Shown here in pieces: positions 21,426 through 28,643 of a stretch of DNA of 36,834 nt. How positions within the stretch are numbered: the first letter of the stretch is position 1; each line of letters opens with the position of its first letter. The stretch spans positions 1 through 36,834 of the IMG/VR virus record IMGVR_UViG_3300027782_000008; one strand, written 5' to 3'. Below the pieces are notes generated by a model. That model ran no database searches, was not told the DNA's origin, and saw only the letters and a program-made list of their open reading frames with translations. The position numbers were made by a program, and so were the translations under genes. Source of the stretch: a virus.

Positions 21426-21919
21426 CTGATGACCTTATGTACGAGCTTACTAGACAGCCCGAAATAGGGTTGCAGCAATGCCACTACCGATGGATATTGC
21501 ACCGCCTGCGGGCTGTTCTTGTCAAAGTCGACCTCAATATCTCCAACCTTTGTGCTGGTCTTCTGCTGAGTCGTATCGACCAGTAAATCGCCTGCTGCGG
21601 CTCTTAACGCTAGTTCTGCACAGGCTCTGACGATAGGGGTTGGAACAATCGTTGATAAAACAAAATAACCGTTAGCCGTTACACCAACACGAGGCCAGTC
21701 CAGTGCTTGGGTGTTATTGACTCTTAGCCCTTGCCACTGTGATTTATAAGACAGCTCCATAAAGTCGGTAGCTCGTCGTAGTGCTTGCTCTTGTTGTGTT
21801 GTGGTGATGGTTGCCCATGTGCCATTACCACGCGCTGAGTGATAAGCCAACGAGTCAGCAACGCTACATAGGCTTTCGCTGGTTGAACTGGCTGTTCCGG
21901 TTTCGACAATCAAACTCAT
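21422..21919 (-). CDS. Head-tail connector (DnaT-like phage family)
   Basis: A 165-residue protein beginning MSLIVETGTASSTSESLCSV, with ADSLAYHSARGN, then QEQALRRATDFMELSY, then ALDWPRVGV, and a helix VRACAELALRAAAGDLL. This is the pattern of phage proteins annotated DnaT-like, which occupy the adaptor slot downstream of the coat gene and behave as connectors. The DnaT name reflects weak similarity, not replication function. Confidence 0.75.
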   Translation of the reverse strand: MSLIVETGTASSTSESLCSVADSLAYHSARGNGTWATITTTQQEQALRRATDFMELSYKSQWQGLRVNNTQALDWPRVGVTANGYFVLSTIVPTPIVRACAELALRAAAGDLLVDTTQQKTSTKVGDIEVDFDKNSPQAVQYPSVVALLQPYFGLSSKLVHKVIR

Positions 21920-22176
21920 ACGTCAATTGCTCCGGTAAATTCTGGTAGCGTTTTTAAATAATCATAAAGCGACGATATTGCCATTCCGTCAATATATGCG
22001 ACGGTGTGCCTGCTAAATAACAACGGCTGTTTGCTGCTTTCTCGTGCCTGTTGATCTTTATAAATAGCCACCGAAAAATTAACTTGTAGCTTGTCGCCAT
22101 TAAACGAAATAACTCGTGCATAGGCGGTTGGAAAATTAATATCGAACTGACTATCGAAGCTGAATTGCAATGCCAT
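21916..22176 (-). CDS. Hypothetical structural protein
   Basis: An 86-residue protein. The beta-rich N-terminal half (LQFSFDSQFDINFPTAYARV, VNFSVAIYKDQQ) is followed by a helix (ISSLYDYLKTLPEF). It is coupled to the connector gene by a four-base overlap and lies one base from the fibre gene. It could be a small fibre accessory or head component. Not recognised. Confidence 0.6.
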   Translation of the reverse strand: MALQFSFDSQFDINFPTAYARVISFNGDKLQVNFSVAIYKDQQARESSKQPLLFSRHTVAYIDGMAISSLYDYLKTLPEFTGAIDV

Positions 22177-22177
22177 G

Positions 22178-23113
22178 TTATGCCCCTGTTGCGTCTAAAG
22201 TTGACAGCCAAACTAAGTTCTTGCTTGCCAATCCGGTTACATTAATCGCTAGTGTTCCCGTACTCGTAACCACTTGTATTTTGCTTGCGGGTAAATTAGC
22301 CAGTGTCAGTGTTCCAGTTCCAAATATCGGGGTGATTACTACGCCTCGTAAGACTTGATTAGTTGACATAATCGTTATGTCAAAAAGTGCCGAACCAACT
22401 GTTGTTGTGTCTCTGACTAAAATCTGACCTTTCAGGGATATAAGCGATGCAATAACGGGTATTGATGCCACGTCAAAATAAGCAGGGAACATCGACATTA
22501 ATGTTGGTGTTGCGTTATCTGATGTGTCGGCTCGTAAGCAATAAACGCTGCGTTGTCCACTTTCTAGCCCCCAGTTTGCAAAAGAAACCTGAAAATCATG
22601 CGCTGATGTGACACCAGAGCCAATTGCAGTTGAACTAACTGTATTGACCGTATGATTCGCCCCTATTGCAACCGATTGAGAATTGACTATATTTTCAGCA
22701 CCGATTGCTATAGGAAACGCCCCGTACATCGTATTGTTGTTTCCAATACTCACAGCATTACTGCCGCTGCTCCCTGCTTTAACTGCGCCTACTTGAAAAT
22801 TAAAGCTTCCTGCTATTTTGGTCGTTGCGCTAAAAAATCTTGCGCTACTATCAATTTCCGCGACGGTTGTGCCATTAAAACTAACGCCAATTAATGACGT
22901 TAAGCCAGTACCACTTCCGTAAATTCCCGTATTAGTTGAGCCTGAAAACGCTAGTGCAGGCGCTGCTGCTGTTCCATAGTCAATCTTAACCGCACCCGTA
23001 AAAGTTGGGTTTGCTGTTTCTGCCTTGTCTGAGTTTAAGTTTGTAAAGTTGGCATCGAGTTGCAAGATAGTTAGCGGTGATCCGTTTGCGGTACGCGTAA
23101 CGATGGTGCTCAT
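22178..23113 (-). CDS. Fibre-like protein with YadA-type repeats
   Basis: A 311-residue protein. The N-terminus (ANGSPLTILQLDANFTNLN) is a phage-fibre attachment pattern. Around residues 110-165, SIGNNNTMYGAFPIAIGAEN, then SQSVAIGANHTVN, then STAIGSG repeats match the left-handed coiled repeats of trimeric adhesin heads (YadA-like). The C-terminal 80 residues are hydrophobic-rich beta. It probably forms a trimeric fibre. It sits among head genes, so head fibres are as likely as tail fibres. Confidence 0.65.
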   Translation of the reverse strand: MSTIVTRTANGSPLTILQLDANFTNLNSDKAETANPTFTGAVKIDYGTAAAPALAFSGSTNTGIYGSGTGLTSLIGVSFNGTTVAEIDSSARFFSATTKIAGSFNFQVGAVKAGSSGSNAVSIGNNNTMYGAFPIAIGAENIVNSQSVAIGANHTVNTVSSTAIGSGVTSAHDFQVSFANWGLESGQRSVYCLRADTSDNATPTLMSMFPAYFDVASIPVIASLISLKGQILVRDTTTVGSALFDITIMSTNQVLRGVVITPIFGTGTLTLANLPASKIQVVTSTGTLAINVTGLASKNLVWLSTLDATGA

Positions 23114-23739
23114 GGATAACTCCGACTAATGCCTGATAACGGATAGCTGTTACTAACACCACTTAACGGCATAGTGTCCGTTAATCCTGCTAACTCATAG
23201 CCTCTAGCAATGCCGTTTAACTCAAACGCTCTGCTTATGCCTGCGAGTGGGTATTTGATGATGCTGAGATAATCCAGCGAAGCATCTAATCCAGTTAAGC
23301 TGTAAGCGCCATACGCACAGGCCATTGCATAATTGGCACGCCCTGCTAGGTAATTTAATGCAGCCGTTTTTCCTGATAATGAATAACTGCTTGAGTTTGC
23401 GTTAAGGTTACGCGAGTAAACGAACGATGATGCTTTGCCGGTTAGTGTGTACGTTGCTGGTGAGCAACTCAGCTTTCGAGCAACCGATAATATTGATGAC
23501 TGACCAGCGACCGAATAAACGCCTTTTGCTGCGGCTAATTTTCGAGCGATTGAAAAAGTAACCGGCAAACCTGTTAGCGCATAACTTCCTTTGGCTGCTG
23601 TGAGCTTGTGCGCTAGTTTTAATGTTGCAGATTGACCAGTAACCGAATACGCGCCTGCTGCCCCAGTTAAGCTGTAACTGGTATTCGAGCTGACGACATA
23701 GCCCGCTACCCAATAGCCCGCTACAACATAATCATCCAT
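23110..23739 (-). CDS. Tandem-repeat surface/structural protein
   Basis: A 209-residue protein. The first 150 residues repeat the unit [SAVT]Y[SAT][LV][TAS]G about seven times, in about 12- or 24-residue steps (SYSLTG, AYSVTG, SYALTG, VYSVAG, TYTLTG, SYSLSG, AYSLTG), with basic HK/RK linkers. The last 50 residues carry about five shorter units of the type PLSGISRSY. Composition is Ser/Ala/Tyr/Gly-rich. Overlaps of one and four bases tie it to its neighbours. It is likely a capsid decoration or fibre; no enzyme motif is seen. Confidence 0.62.
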   Translation of the reverse strand: MDDYVVAGYWVAGYVVSSNTSYSLTGAAGAYSVTGQSATLKLAHKLTAAKGSYALTGLPVTFSIARKLAAAKGVYSVAGQSSILSVARKLSCSPATYTLTGKASSFVYSRNLNANSSSYSLSGKTAALNYLAGRANYAMACAYGAYSLTGLDASLDYLSIIKYPLAGISRAFELNGIARGYELAGLTDTMPLSGVSNSYPLSGISRSYP

Positions 23740-24155
23740 CAGGCGACTGAAAACACGCCATTCGTGGCATCAAGGTTGACGGTAAAAGTATCGGCATTTG
23801 TACCGTTCATTACGACGTTACTGCCATAATCCCAATAACCAAATGGAACGCCTGTCGTTGAGTTATACAAGATTGCATAACGGAAAGTGAAGCCAGCGCC
23901 TGTGGCTGTCCATGCTGCTGGATTAGCCAGTACGAGCTTATAAGTGCCTGCCGTTTGTGCGCTAGTGATCGTTGCACAAGCATTGCCGCCTGCTGTATAG
24001 CCTGCCGCTGTTGCAAGGTCGGTTGTGCCTGCGACAAATGCTGTATCGGCTATGTTGACCGTTAAAGCCAGTGCCACTTTCCACGCATCCGTTCCAGCGT
24101 TTACGCCTTCTGCTAGTGGTTCAACTGCTGCTGTATATTTAACGTAAGCTGCCAT
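23739..24155 (-). CDS. Putative capsid decoration/structural protein
   Basis: A 138-residue protein downstream of the coat gene. The pattern MAAYVKYTAAVEPLAEGVNA, then TDAWKVALAL, then GYTAGGNACATI, then FRYAILYNSTTGVPFGYWDYG recurs in many phage structural operons as a small beta-sandwich protein. Location after the coat suggests head decoration, though fibre-base proteins look similar. Confidence 0.62.
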   Translation of the reverse strand: MAAYVKYTAAVEPLAEGVNAGTDAWKVALALTVNIADTAFVAGTTDLATAAGYTAGGNACATITSAQTAGTYKLVLANPAAWTATGAGFTFRYAILYNSTTGVPFGYWDYGSNVVMNGTNADTFTVNLDATNGVFSVA

Positions 24156-24182
24156 TAATTATCCTAGTTAGTGTTCTAAGAA

Positions 24183-24206
24183 ATGCCCACTCAAAAGAAT
24201 GGGCAT
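24183..24206 (-). terminator. Hairpin after the coat gene
   Basis: ATGCCCA (24183-24189) pairs with TGGGCAT (24200-24206). On the minus strand TTTCTT follows. It lies in the 61-bp gap after the coat stop and could be a weak terminator that lowers expression of the following minor genes relative to the coat. Confidence 0.5.
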
Positions 24207-24216
24207 CGTTTATCGA

Positions 24217-25365
24217 CTAGCCGAGTAATATTGCTGCGTGGTCAGGTTTCCACATTTTCCCGCCATAGACGCAGGAAATATCGAACATTGCTTTTTTGTA
24301 GCCTTTATAAGCTGATACATCAAAGCTCAAGCCAGAATGTGGGTCTTGAACGGTCATTTGGTCGTCAGCATCATCACCGCCCATTGGTAGAGCGATTGGG
24401 CGTACTGCCAACTCAAAGCAACCTTTGTGCAATACGATGTTGCTAGTGGATGTTGCGCCCACTGTCAAAGCGACTGCGGATGCTGCAAGCGGTAAGCGTA
24501 AGCCAGGTGCATTAAGTGATATTGTGCCAGCAGCGGTAACACCAACGGCTACAACGTACTTGTTATTGTCACCCGTGAAAGTCACTACGTCACCCGCCAA
24601 AATAGTGCCGGTGCCTGTAATGACCGCAATATCAGTTGCGCCTACAGCATAACCAGCCGCACTTGATGTGTACGATGCGCCTGTTCCCTTAGTGACCGCG
24701 ATGGGTGCTGCTGATTCTTTCAACATAATGCGTTGTAAGTTAAGCAGTTCGCCTTGACGTAATAATGAGGAATCGCCAGAGGTATTAACTTGCTGTAATT
24801 GAGCCAAGTTGCGAAGCTTAGTGCCTGCAATGGTGTTCATTACTAGCGTTAATTGGCCGTCATCTGGGCAGCCGTTGTCGATTAAAATCTGACGAAGTTC
24901 AGCGATTTCATTAAAGTTAGCAGCGAATGGGGTTGTGCCAGCCGTACCAAATGCGCGTGATGCGCCTTTATAAGCCAATCTCCAAGCGTATGCTTCAATC
25001 TGGTTAGTGATAGCACGCATTGCTTGGGCGATTTGATCGCCATAGATGCTGGTATAGCCAGCGCCATTGTCAACGTGCTTGATGTCTTCACCCGTCCAAG
25101 GAATCTTAACCGAGGCAGTTTGGTCAAGTGTCATTGTTTTGTTGTCAACTGTCTGGTCGTTACCTTCTGGGATAACCATCGAAGGGGTGATAGTTCCAAC
25201 AGCCGCTGTGCGAGTAAATGCTGACCGGATAACGTCGCCAATGGCAACCGCTTCTGCACCTGCGTTAATGGTAACTGATGGAATAACCCCGACTAATTCC
25301 CGACCGACTGTGTCCGCTGCTTTATAAATATCAGCCGATAATGATGTCAGGACGTTTACTGTCAT
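24217..25365 (-). CDS. Major capsid protein (P22 coat-like)
   Basis: A 382-residue protein from ATG at 25365 (AGG eight bases upstream). The N-terminus MTVNVLTSLSADIYKAADTVGRELVGVI and the C-terminus VQDPHSGLSFDVSAYKGYKKAMFDI...PDHAAILLG are hallmarks of the P22 coat family. A Gly/Ala/Thr-rich beta segment at about residues 220-310 corresponds to the inserted I-domain. The frame is open to an upstream ATG at 25452 that also has a ribosome site. It assembles on the scaffold encoded just upstream. Confidence 0.87.
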   Translation of the reverse strand: MTVNVLTSLSADIYKAADTVGRELVGVIPSVTINAGAEAVAIGDVIRSAFTRTAAVGTITPSMVIPEGNDQTVDNKTMTLDQTASVKIPWTGEDIKHVDNGAGYTSIYGDQIAQAMRAITNQIEAYAWRLAYKGASRAFGTAGTTPFAANFNEIAELRQILIDNGCPDDGQLTLVMNTIAGTKLRNLAQLQQVNTSGDSSLLRQGELLNLQRIMLKESAAPIAVTKGTGASYTSSAAGYAVGATDIAVITGTGTILAGDVVTFTGDNNKYVVAVGVTAAGTISLNAPGLRLPLAASAVALTVGATSTSNIVLHKGCFELAVRPIALPMGGDDADDQMTVQDPHSGLSFDVSAYKGYKKAMFDISCVYGGKMWKPDHAAILLG

Positions 25366-25452
25366 AATGTAACCTGATCGGTACATCCACATAAACAGCA
25401 TGTCATGTAACATAGCCGCCATTGCCACAAATAGAGTCTTAATAATTTTCAT
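25366..25452 (-). CDS. In-frame upstream extension of the coat gene (alternative start)
   Basis: ATG at 25452 is preceded by TAGGAAAGCT, a good ribosome site, and opens 29 codons that run without a stop into the coat frame. The extension is strongly hydrophobic and Met-rich (KTLFVAMAAMLHDMLFMWMY), like a membrane segment. It would make a long coat form with an N-terminal anchor. It may instead be untranslated leader whose reading frame happens to be open. Confidence 0.35.
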
Positions 25453-25470
25453 AGCTTTCCTATAGTTGAT

Positions 25471-26091
25471 TTAATCTACAACCGTCCCACCTGACTTGAA
25501 AAATTCAGCTCGTTCTGAGTGACTTTTCGTATCAAAAGCGTCACGGCTTATTGTTTTTTGTCCGTTATCACTACCTTTGCCACCTGTTGAGCCACCACCC
25601 GAGTTGTTAGGTGCTGTCACAAAGTGCTTGCCGTCTTCCGATGCCGCCCATTCCTTTACAAATTCCGAGACTGTTTTTTCACCAATTTTGGCAACTCTAG
25701 TCTCACCCTCTGCAACGATCTGAGCCTGACTCGAAAACATGGCTTTCGTGGCGGGTAGAAATTGCGGTGCTACACCATTCTTTACAAGTTCGTCAGTCAA
25801 GCCGTTGTCGATTAGCAATTTCTGAGTAAACCCAGTCTCTGCTTTCAGTTGTCCTTGCAGCGTTTCCAGTGTTTTCACTGACTCTTTTGCCGACTTCTGA
25901 CTGGCTGAGAGTTCGCCTTGTAGCTTGTCAACTTGCGCCTCAAGATCTACCACCGTTTGCGGGTCAATCTCTTGACCTTTCATGAGCTTCTTGTTTTTAT
26001 CCAATAACTCTTGGTTCTTGGTCTTTAGTCCGCTGGTCGCTGCTTCAACTGCTGCATCTATAGCCGCTTGTACTTCTGGTGTAATGTCCAT
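25471..26091 (-). CDS. Capsid scaffolding protein
   Basis: A 206-residue protein with AAGGGGA upstream of ATG. Residues 20-95 are a heptad-rich coiled coil (KNQELLDKNKKLMKGQ, then LEAQVDKLQGELSASQK). A Gly/Ser linker (NNSGGGSTGGKGSDNG) leads to a short helical tail. Placement directly before the coat gene and composition fit phage scaffolds. It is the first gene after the promoter at 26150-26178. Confidence 0.8.
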   Translation of the reverse strand: MDITPEVQAAIDAAVEAATSGLKTKNQELLDKNKKLMKGQEIDPQTVVDLEAQVDKLQGELSASQKSAKESVKTLETLQGQLKAETGFTQKLLIDNGLTDELVKNGVAPQFLPATKAMFSSQAQIVAEGETRVAKIGEKTVSEFVKEWAASEDGKHFVTAPNNSGGGSTGGKGSDNGQKTISRDAFDTKSHSERAEFFKSGGTVVD

Positions 26092-26149
26092 TGTGTCCCC
26101 TTGGGATTTGGAAGGCTTAGCCCGGTTAATCGCCTAACGATTTGAGCGC

Positions 26150-26178
26150 ATTATAACATAATTGCAGTTTTTGCAATA
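26150..26178 (-). promoter_or_regulatory. Late promoter before the scaffold-coat operon
   Basis: Minus strand: TATTGCAA, a second TGCAA eleven bases on, then TATG-T-TATAAT, an extended -10 (TGn before TATAAT at 26155-26150). The spacer between TTGCAA and TATAAT is 15 bp. It agrees at 25 of 29 positions with 33000-33028. The repeated TTGCAA is a possible activator site. It follows the terminator at 26217-26239. Confidence 0.72.
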
Positions 26179-26216
26179 TATTTACTTATTGCAATTTTAG
26201 GAGGAATTTTAGGCAT

Positions 26217-26239
26217 AAAAAAACCAGCGGTTAAGCTGG
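26217..26239 (-). terminator. Terminator after the second DUF1640 gene
   Basis: On the minus strand CCAGC and GCTGG form a 5-bp stem with a 6-nt loop, followed by seven Ts (26223-26217). It lies 27 bp after the DUF1640 stop and before the scaffold promoter, splitting the late genes into two transcription units. Confidence 0.8.
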
Positions 26240-26265
26240 CTTTGGTATTTGGTAAAGCGGAGTGT

Positions 26266-26541
26266 TTAAGCGAAGAATGTTTTTAATACTAGAGACATGA
26301 CACCGGCAATTATAATACCTAGCATCCATCGATTAAGTTTTAATTCCCCATCAATGCGCTCGAATCTGGCATCTGATCGCAGTTCAGTCTCTTTTAATCG
26401 GTGATCCAGTGTAATGTTAGATACTAATGTTTCTTGAGCATCAGCAATAACACGTACCATAGCCTCGGCCTGCTCTTGTGGTATGCCTGCGGTTTTGAGT
26501 TTGTCTACCAGCTCTAAGGTGTCAAATGTTATTGTAGTCAT
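26266..26541 (-). CDS. DUF1640-like coiled-coil protein with membrane anchor (copy 2)
   Basis: A 91-residue protein. TTITFDTLELVDKLKTAGIP, then QAEAMVRVIADAQETL matches DUF1640 and the paralogue at 2442-2666. The coiled coil (LDHRLKETELRSDARFERIDGELK) is longer than in copy 1 and leads to a C-terminal membrane segment (MLGIIIAGVMSLVLKTFF). It closes the MuF transcription unit. The pair suggests a membrane-associated complex or duplicated moron; function unknown. Confidence 0.75.
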   Translation of the reverse strand: MTTITFDTLELVDKLKTAGIPQEQAEAMVRVIADAQETLVSNITLDHRLKETELRSDARFERIDGELKLNRWMLGIIIAGVMSLVLKTFFA

Positions 26542-26548
26542 TATGCTT

Positions 26549-26881
26549 TTAATAGGTTACTAATGATTCAATATGAGCATCATTAGAAAATTCCTCATAT
26601 CCTTTTGATGTTTTGCTTGGGTAATATTTCTTTAGTTCATTCGGTAAATTATCAAGACCAACAAGCGCTGAAAACTCTGTTTTATTATTTAATGGATCTG
26701 TCGCTGGAATAGTTCCATTAATAGCTTCGCAAATTATAAAACCATCATCAATAGCACAAGCCGCGCTTTCTTTTATAAATGCAGCACTTTGACCTGTTAT
26801 ATCACCAGTCTTATCATCCCAGAAAAACAATACATGATCATCATTTGGTAAGGGAATATGAAAATCTATTCTATGGAGCAT
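26549..26881 (-). CDS. Possible immunity partner of the MuF-zincin protein
   Basis: A 110-residue acidic protein that starts 11 bases before the MuF gene ends, in another frame, so it is made together with it. The sequence (LPNDDHVLFFWDDKTGDITG, then DGFIICEAINGTIPATDPLN) has no recognised family. Small acidic genes immediately after polymorphic MuF toxins are commonly immunity proteins. Its AT-rich composition matches the C-terminal half of the MuF gene rather than the structural genes. The immunity role is inference. Confidence 0.55.
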   Translation of the reverse strand: MLHRIDFHIPLPNDDHVLFFWDDKTGDITGQSAAFIKESAACAIDDGFIICEAINGTIPATDPLNNKTEFSALVGLDNLPNELKKYYPSKTSKGYEEFSNDAHIESLVTY

Positions 26882-28643
26882 AATTAAATAATAATCCTAT
26901 AACTAAATCAAACAGTTCTCTATCTTTAGATAGCAATTCATTAAATACATCTTTTTTTGTCATAACTGACTCTATACTCATCGTCATGACCTCTAATGCT
27001 TGGCCTGAATACTCTTTACCAAAATAAGCATTAATATAATGATCTTCTTTACAGACCTCTGTCGATCTAAACCCCCTGTTAGGGTAAACATCAGTTAATC
27101 GTTTAAGCTTATCCCCGTTTGTTCTTCTTTTATGCAAATCCTGAAAAATTGCATCAAGATTAGGCAATGCTGACTGTACTCTATGAGATAGTTCATGCAA
27201 TGCCGTCGATAAATTACCTTTATTAGTTACTATGAATCCAGCATTGTTGCTTCCTTCTTGTACTCCAAACCCCCACTTCTTAAAGTCTACTTTACGACCT
27301 GTATAGTCTTGATTAAAAGTAACGGCATAAGCTCTATTTGTTGATTCTCTAACAGTTAGAGAGCCAAAATCATCAATCGCTTTTGTCCAGCTATTAGGTA
27401 TTAATTTTGATGCTTCAACAACTAATTTTGATGCCGCATTTCGACTTCCGTAATTTATAATATTAGCACTAATATCTGTTCCAATCTCTTTATTTAATAG
27501 TCGGTTGAGTTCTGTCCTGAACTCTAATTCGCCACTACCTACAGCATTGATAATACTATCCGCTTTTGTTTTACCTAATGCAATATAATCATTAAGAGTT
27601 AATTGTTTTTTTATATCATACTTAGCCTGCAACTCACTCAACGACAATGGCTTGCCACCGCTTATCATCTGATCCATCGTAATCTTGCCAGACTTCCATA
27701 ACTCAGCCCTGCCCTTGCCAAGTGTGCGATCAGCGAACGTGGGATCTGTTTCTGTCTTGCGCTTTAGCCAGTCAGCAAACGTCTTATCTGTTACTTGACC
27801 GTCCATCGAGGCCCGTGTTCCATCCGGCAACTCGTCCATATTAATACCCAGTTCACGCCATGTCTTTAAGACCGGCACCATTGAGCACCGGCATCTGAAA
27901 TGCTTGGGTGGTATTTGATACACCATACTGTGATTGATTGGCTTGCTGTCAGTCGTCCAGCGTTTGTTATCTAATGCACCACAAGTCGGGCAGGTTTTAC
28001 GGTCCAAGGCGGCTGACCACTCCTTGCCTGCCATAACGTCGTCATTATCAGCAAATATCTTTTCGCGCGTGGTATTAGCGACCGACTGGACCGAAGTATG
28101 TACCAGCGTCTCCGCATTACGCCTGGATAAATCCAGAACACCACGCACCCGCTTGACTATTTGTGGTGTGGTTTCAGCACCGACTAAGCCCTGACGAACC
28201 GCTGATTGAAACTTAAACGCGGTGTCACCGGCTTGACGACTCCACCAATCGGCTTGAATTGCTCCTTGAATTATCGTGTTACCGGCTAAGGTTTCCAGAT
28301 AAGCATCTGTGGGCAATACACCAATAGCTACTTGACCGCCTACCGCCGCACTCAACGACGTCGCTGTGGCTGATGCTGATACTTGCGCCACGCTGGTGGT
28401 GGTATCTCTCGCGATGCCAGCCGCTTCATCATAATATTGCTTGATAACGGTACTGGCTTCTTTGAGCTGCTTATCAATTCTTGCCTTTGACCAATCGGTT
28501 ACGCCATTGGCTACTTTTGCAATGAGTTCTTTCTCAAGATTCTCTAATAGCTTGACGATGGTAGCCCGTGATTCAATCGCCACGCGCTCCATATCTAAAT
28601 GAAGCTCGATGGTATCGTCAAACAGAACTTTACTTAACGGCAT
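26871..28643 (-). CDS. MuF-type minor head protein with C-terminal HELSH zincin domain
   Basis: A 590-residue protein; ATG at 28643 preferred over a TTG at 28658. Residues 170-280 are a phage MuF head domain (HTSVQSVANTTREK, then CPTCGALDNKRW, then PPKHFRCRCSMVPV). The C-terminal 250 residues carry HELSH at 483-487 and a candidate third ligand E551 in ALEVMTMSIES, the arrangement of zinc metallopeptidases attached to MuF and other polymorphic toxin/effector proteins. The DNA encoding this half is visibly more AT-rich than the first half, suggesting domain exchange. It could be an injected effector or a capsid-maturation protease. Confidence 0.78.
   Translation of the reverse strand: MPLSKVLFDDTIELHLDMERVAIESRATIVKLLENLEKELIAKVANGVTDWSKARIDKQLKEASTVIKQYYDEAAGIARDTTTSVAQVSASATATSLSAAVGGQVAIGVLPTDAYLETLAGNTIIQGAIQADWWSRQAGDTAFKFQSAVRQGLVGAETTPQIVKRVRGVLDLSRRNAETLVHTSVQSVANTTREKIFADNDDVMAGKEWSAALDRKTCPTCGALDNKRWTTDSKPINHSMVYQIPPKHFRCRCSMVPVLKTWRELGINMDELPDGTRASMDGQVTDKTFADWLKRKTETDPTFADRTLGKGRAELWKSGKITMDQMISGGKPLSLSELQAKYDIKKQLTLNDYIALGKTKADSIINAVGSGELEFRTELNRLLNKEIGTDISANIINYGSRNAASKLVVEASKLIPNSWTKAIDDFGSLTVRESTNRAYAVTFNQDYTGRKVDFKKWGFGVQEGSNNAGFIVTNKGNLSTALHELSHRVQSALPNLDAIFQDLHKRRTNGDKLKRLTDVYPNRGFRSTEVCKEDHYINAYFGKEYSGQALEVMTMSIESVMTKKDVFNELLSKDRELFDLVIGLLFNYAP

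Noticed and set aside
22178-23739. Diversity-generating retroelement target because of Tyr/Ser repeats
   Set aside because: No reverse transcriptase, template repeat or variable-repeat pair is present in the complete genome; the repeats are simple tandem units.
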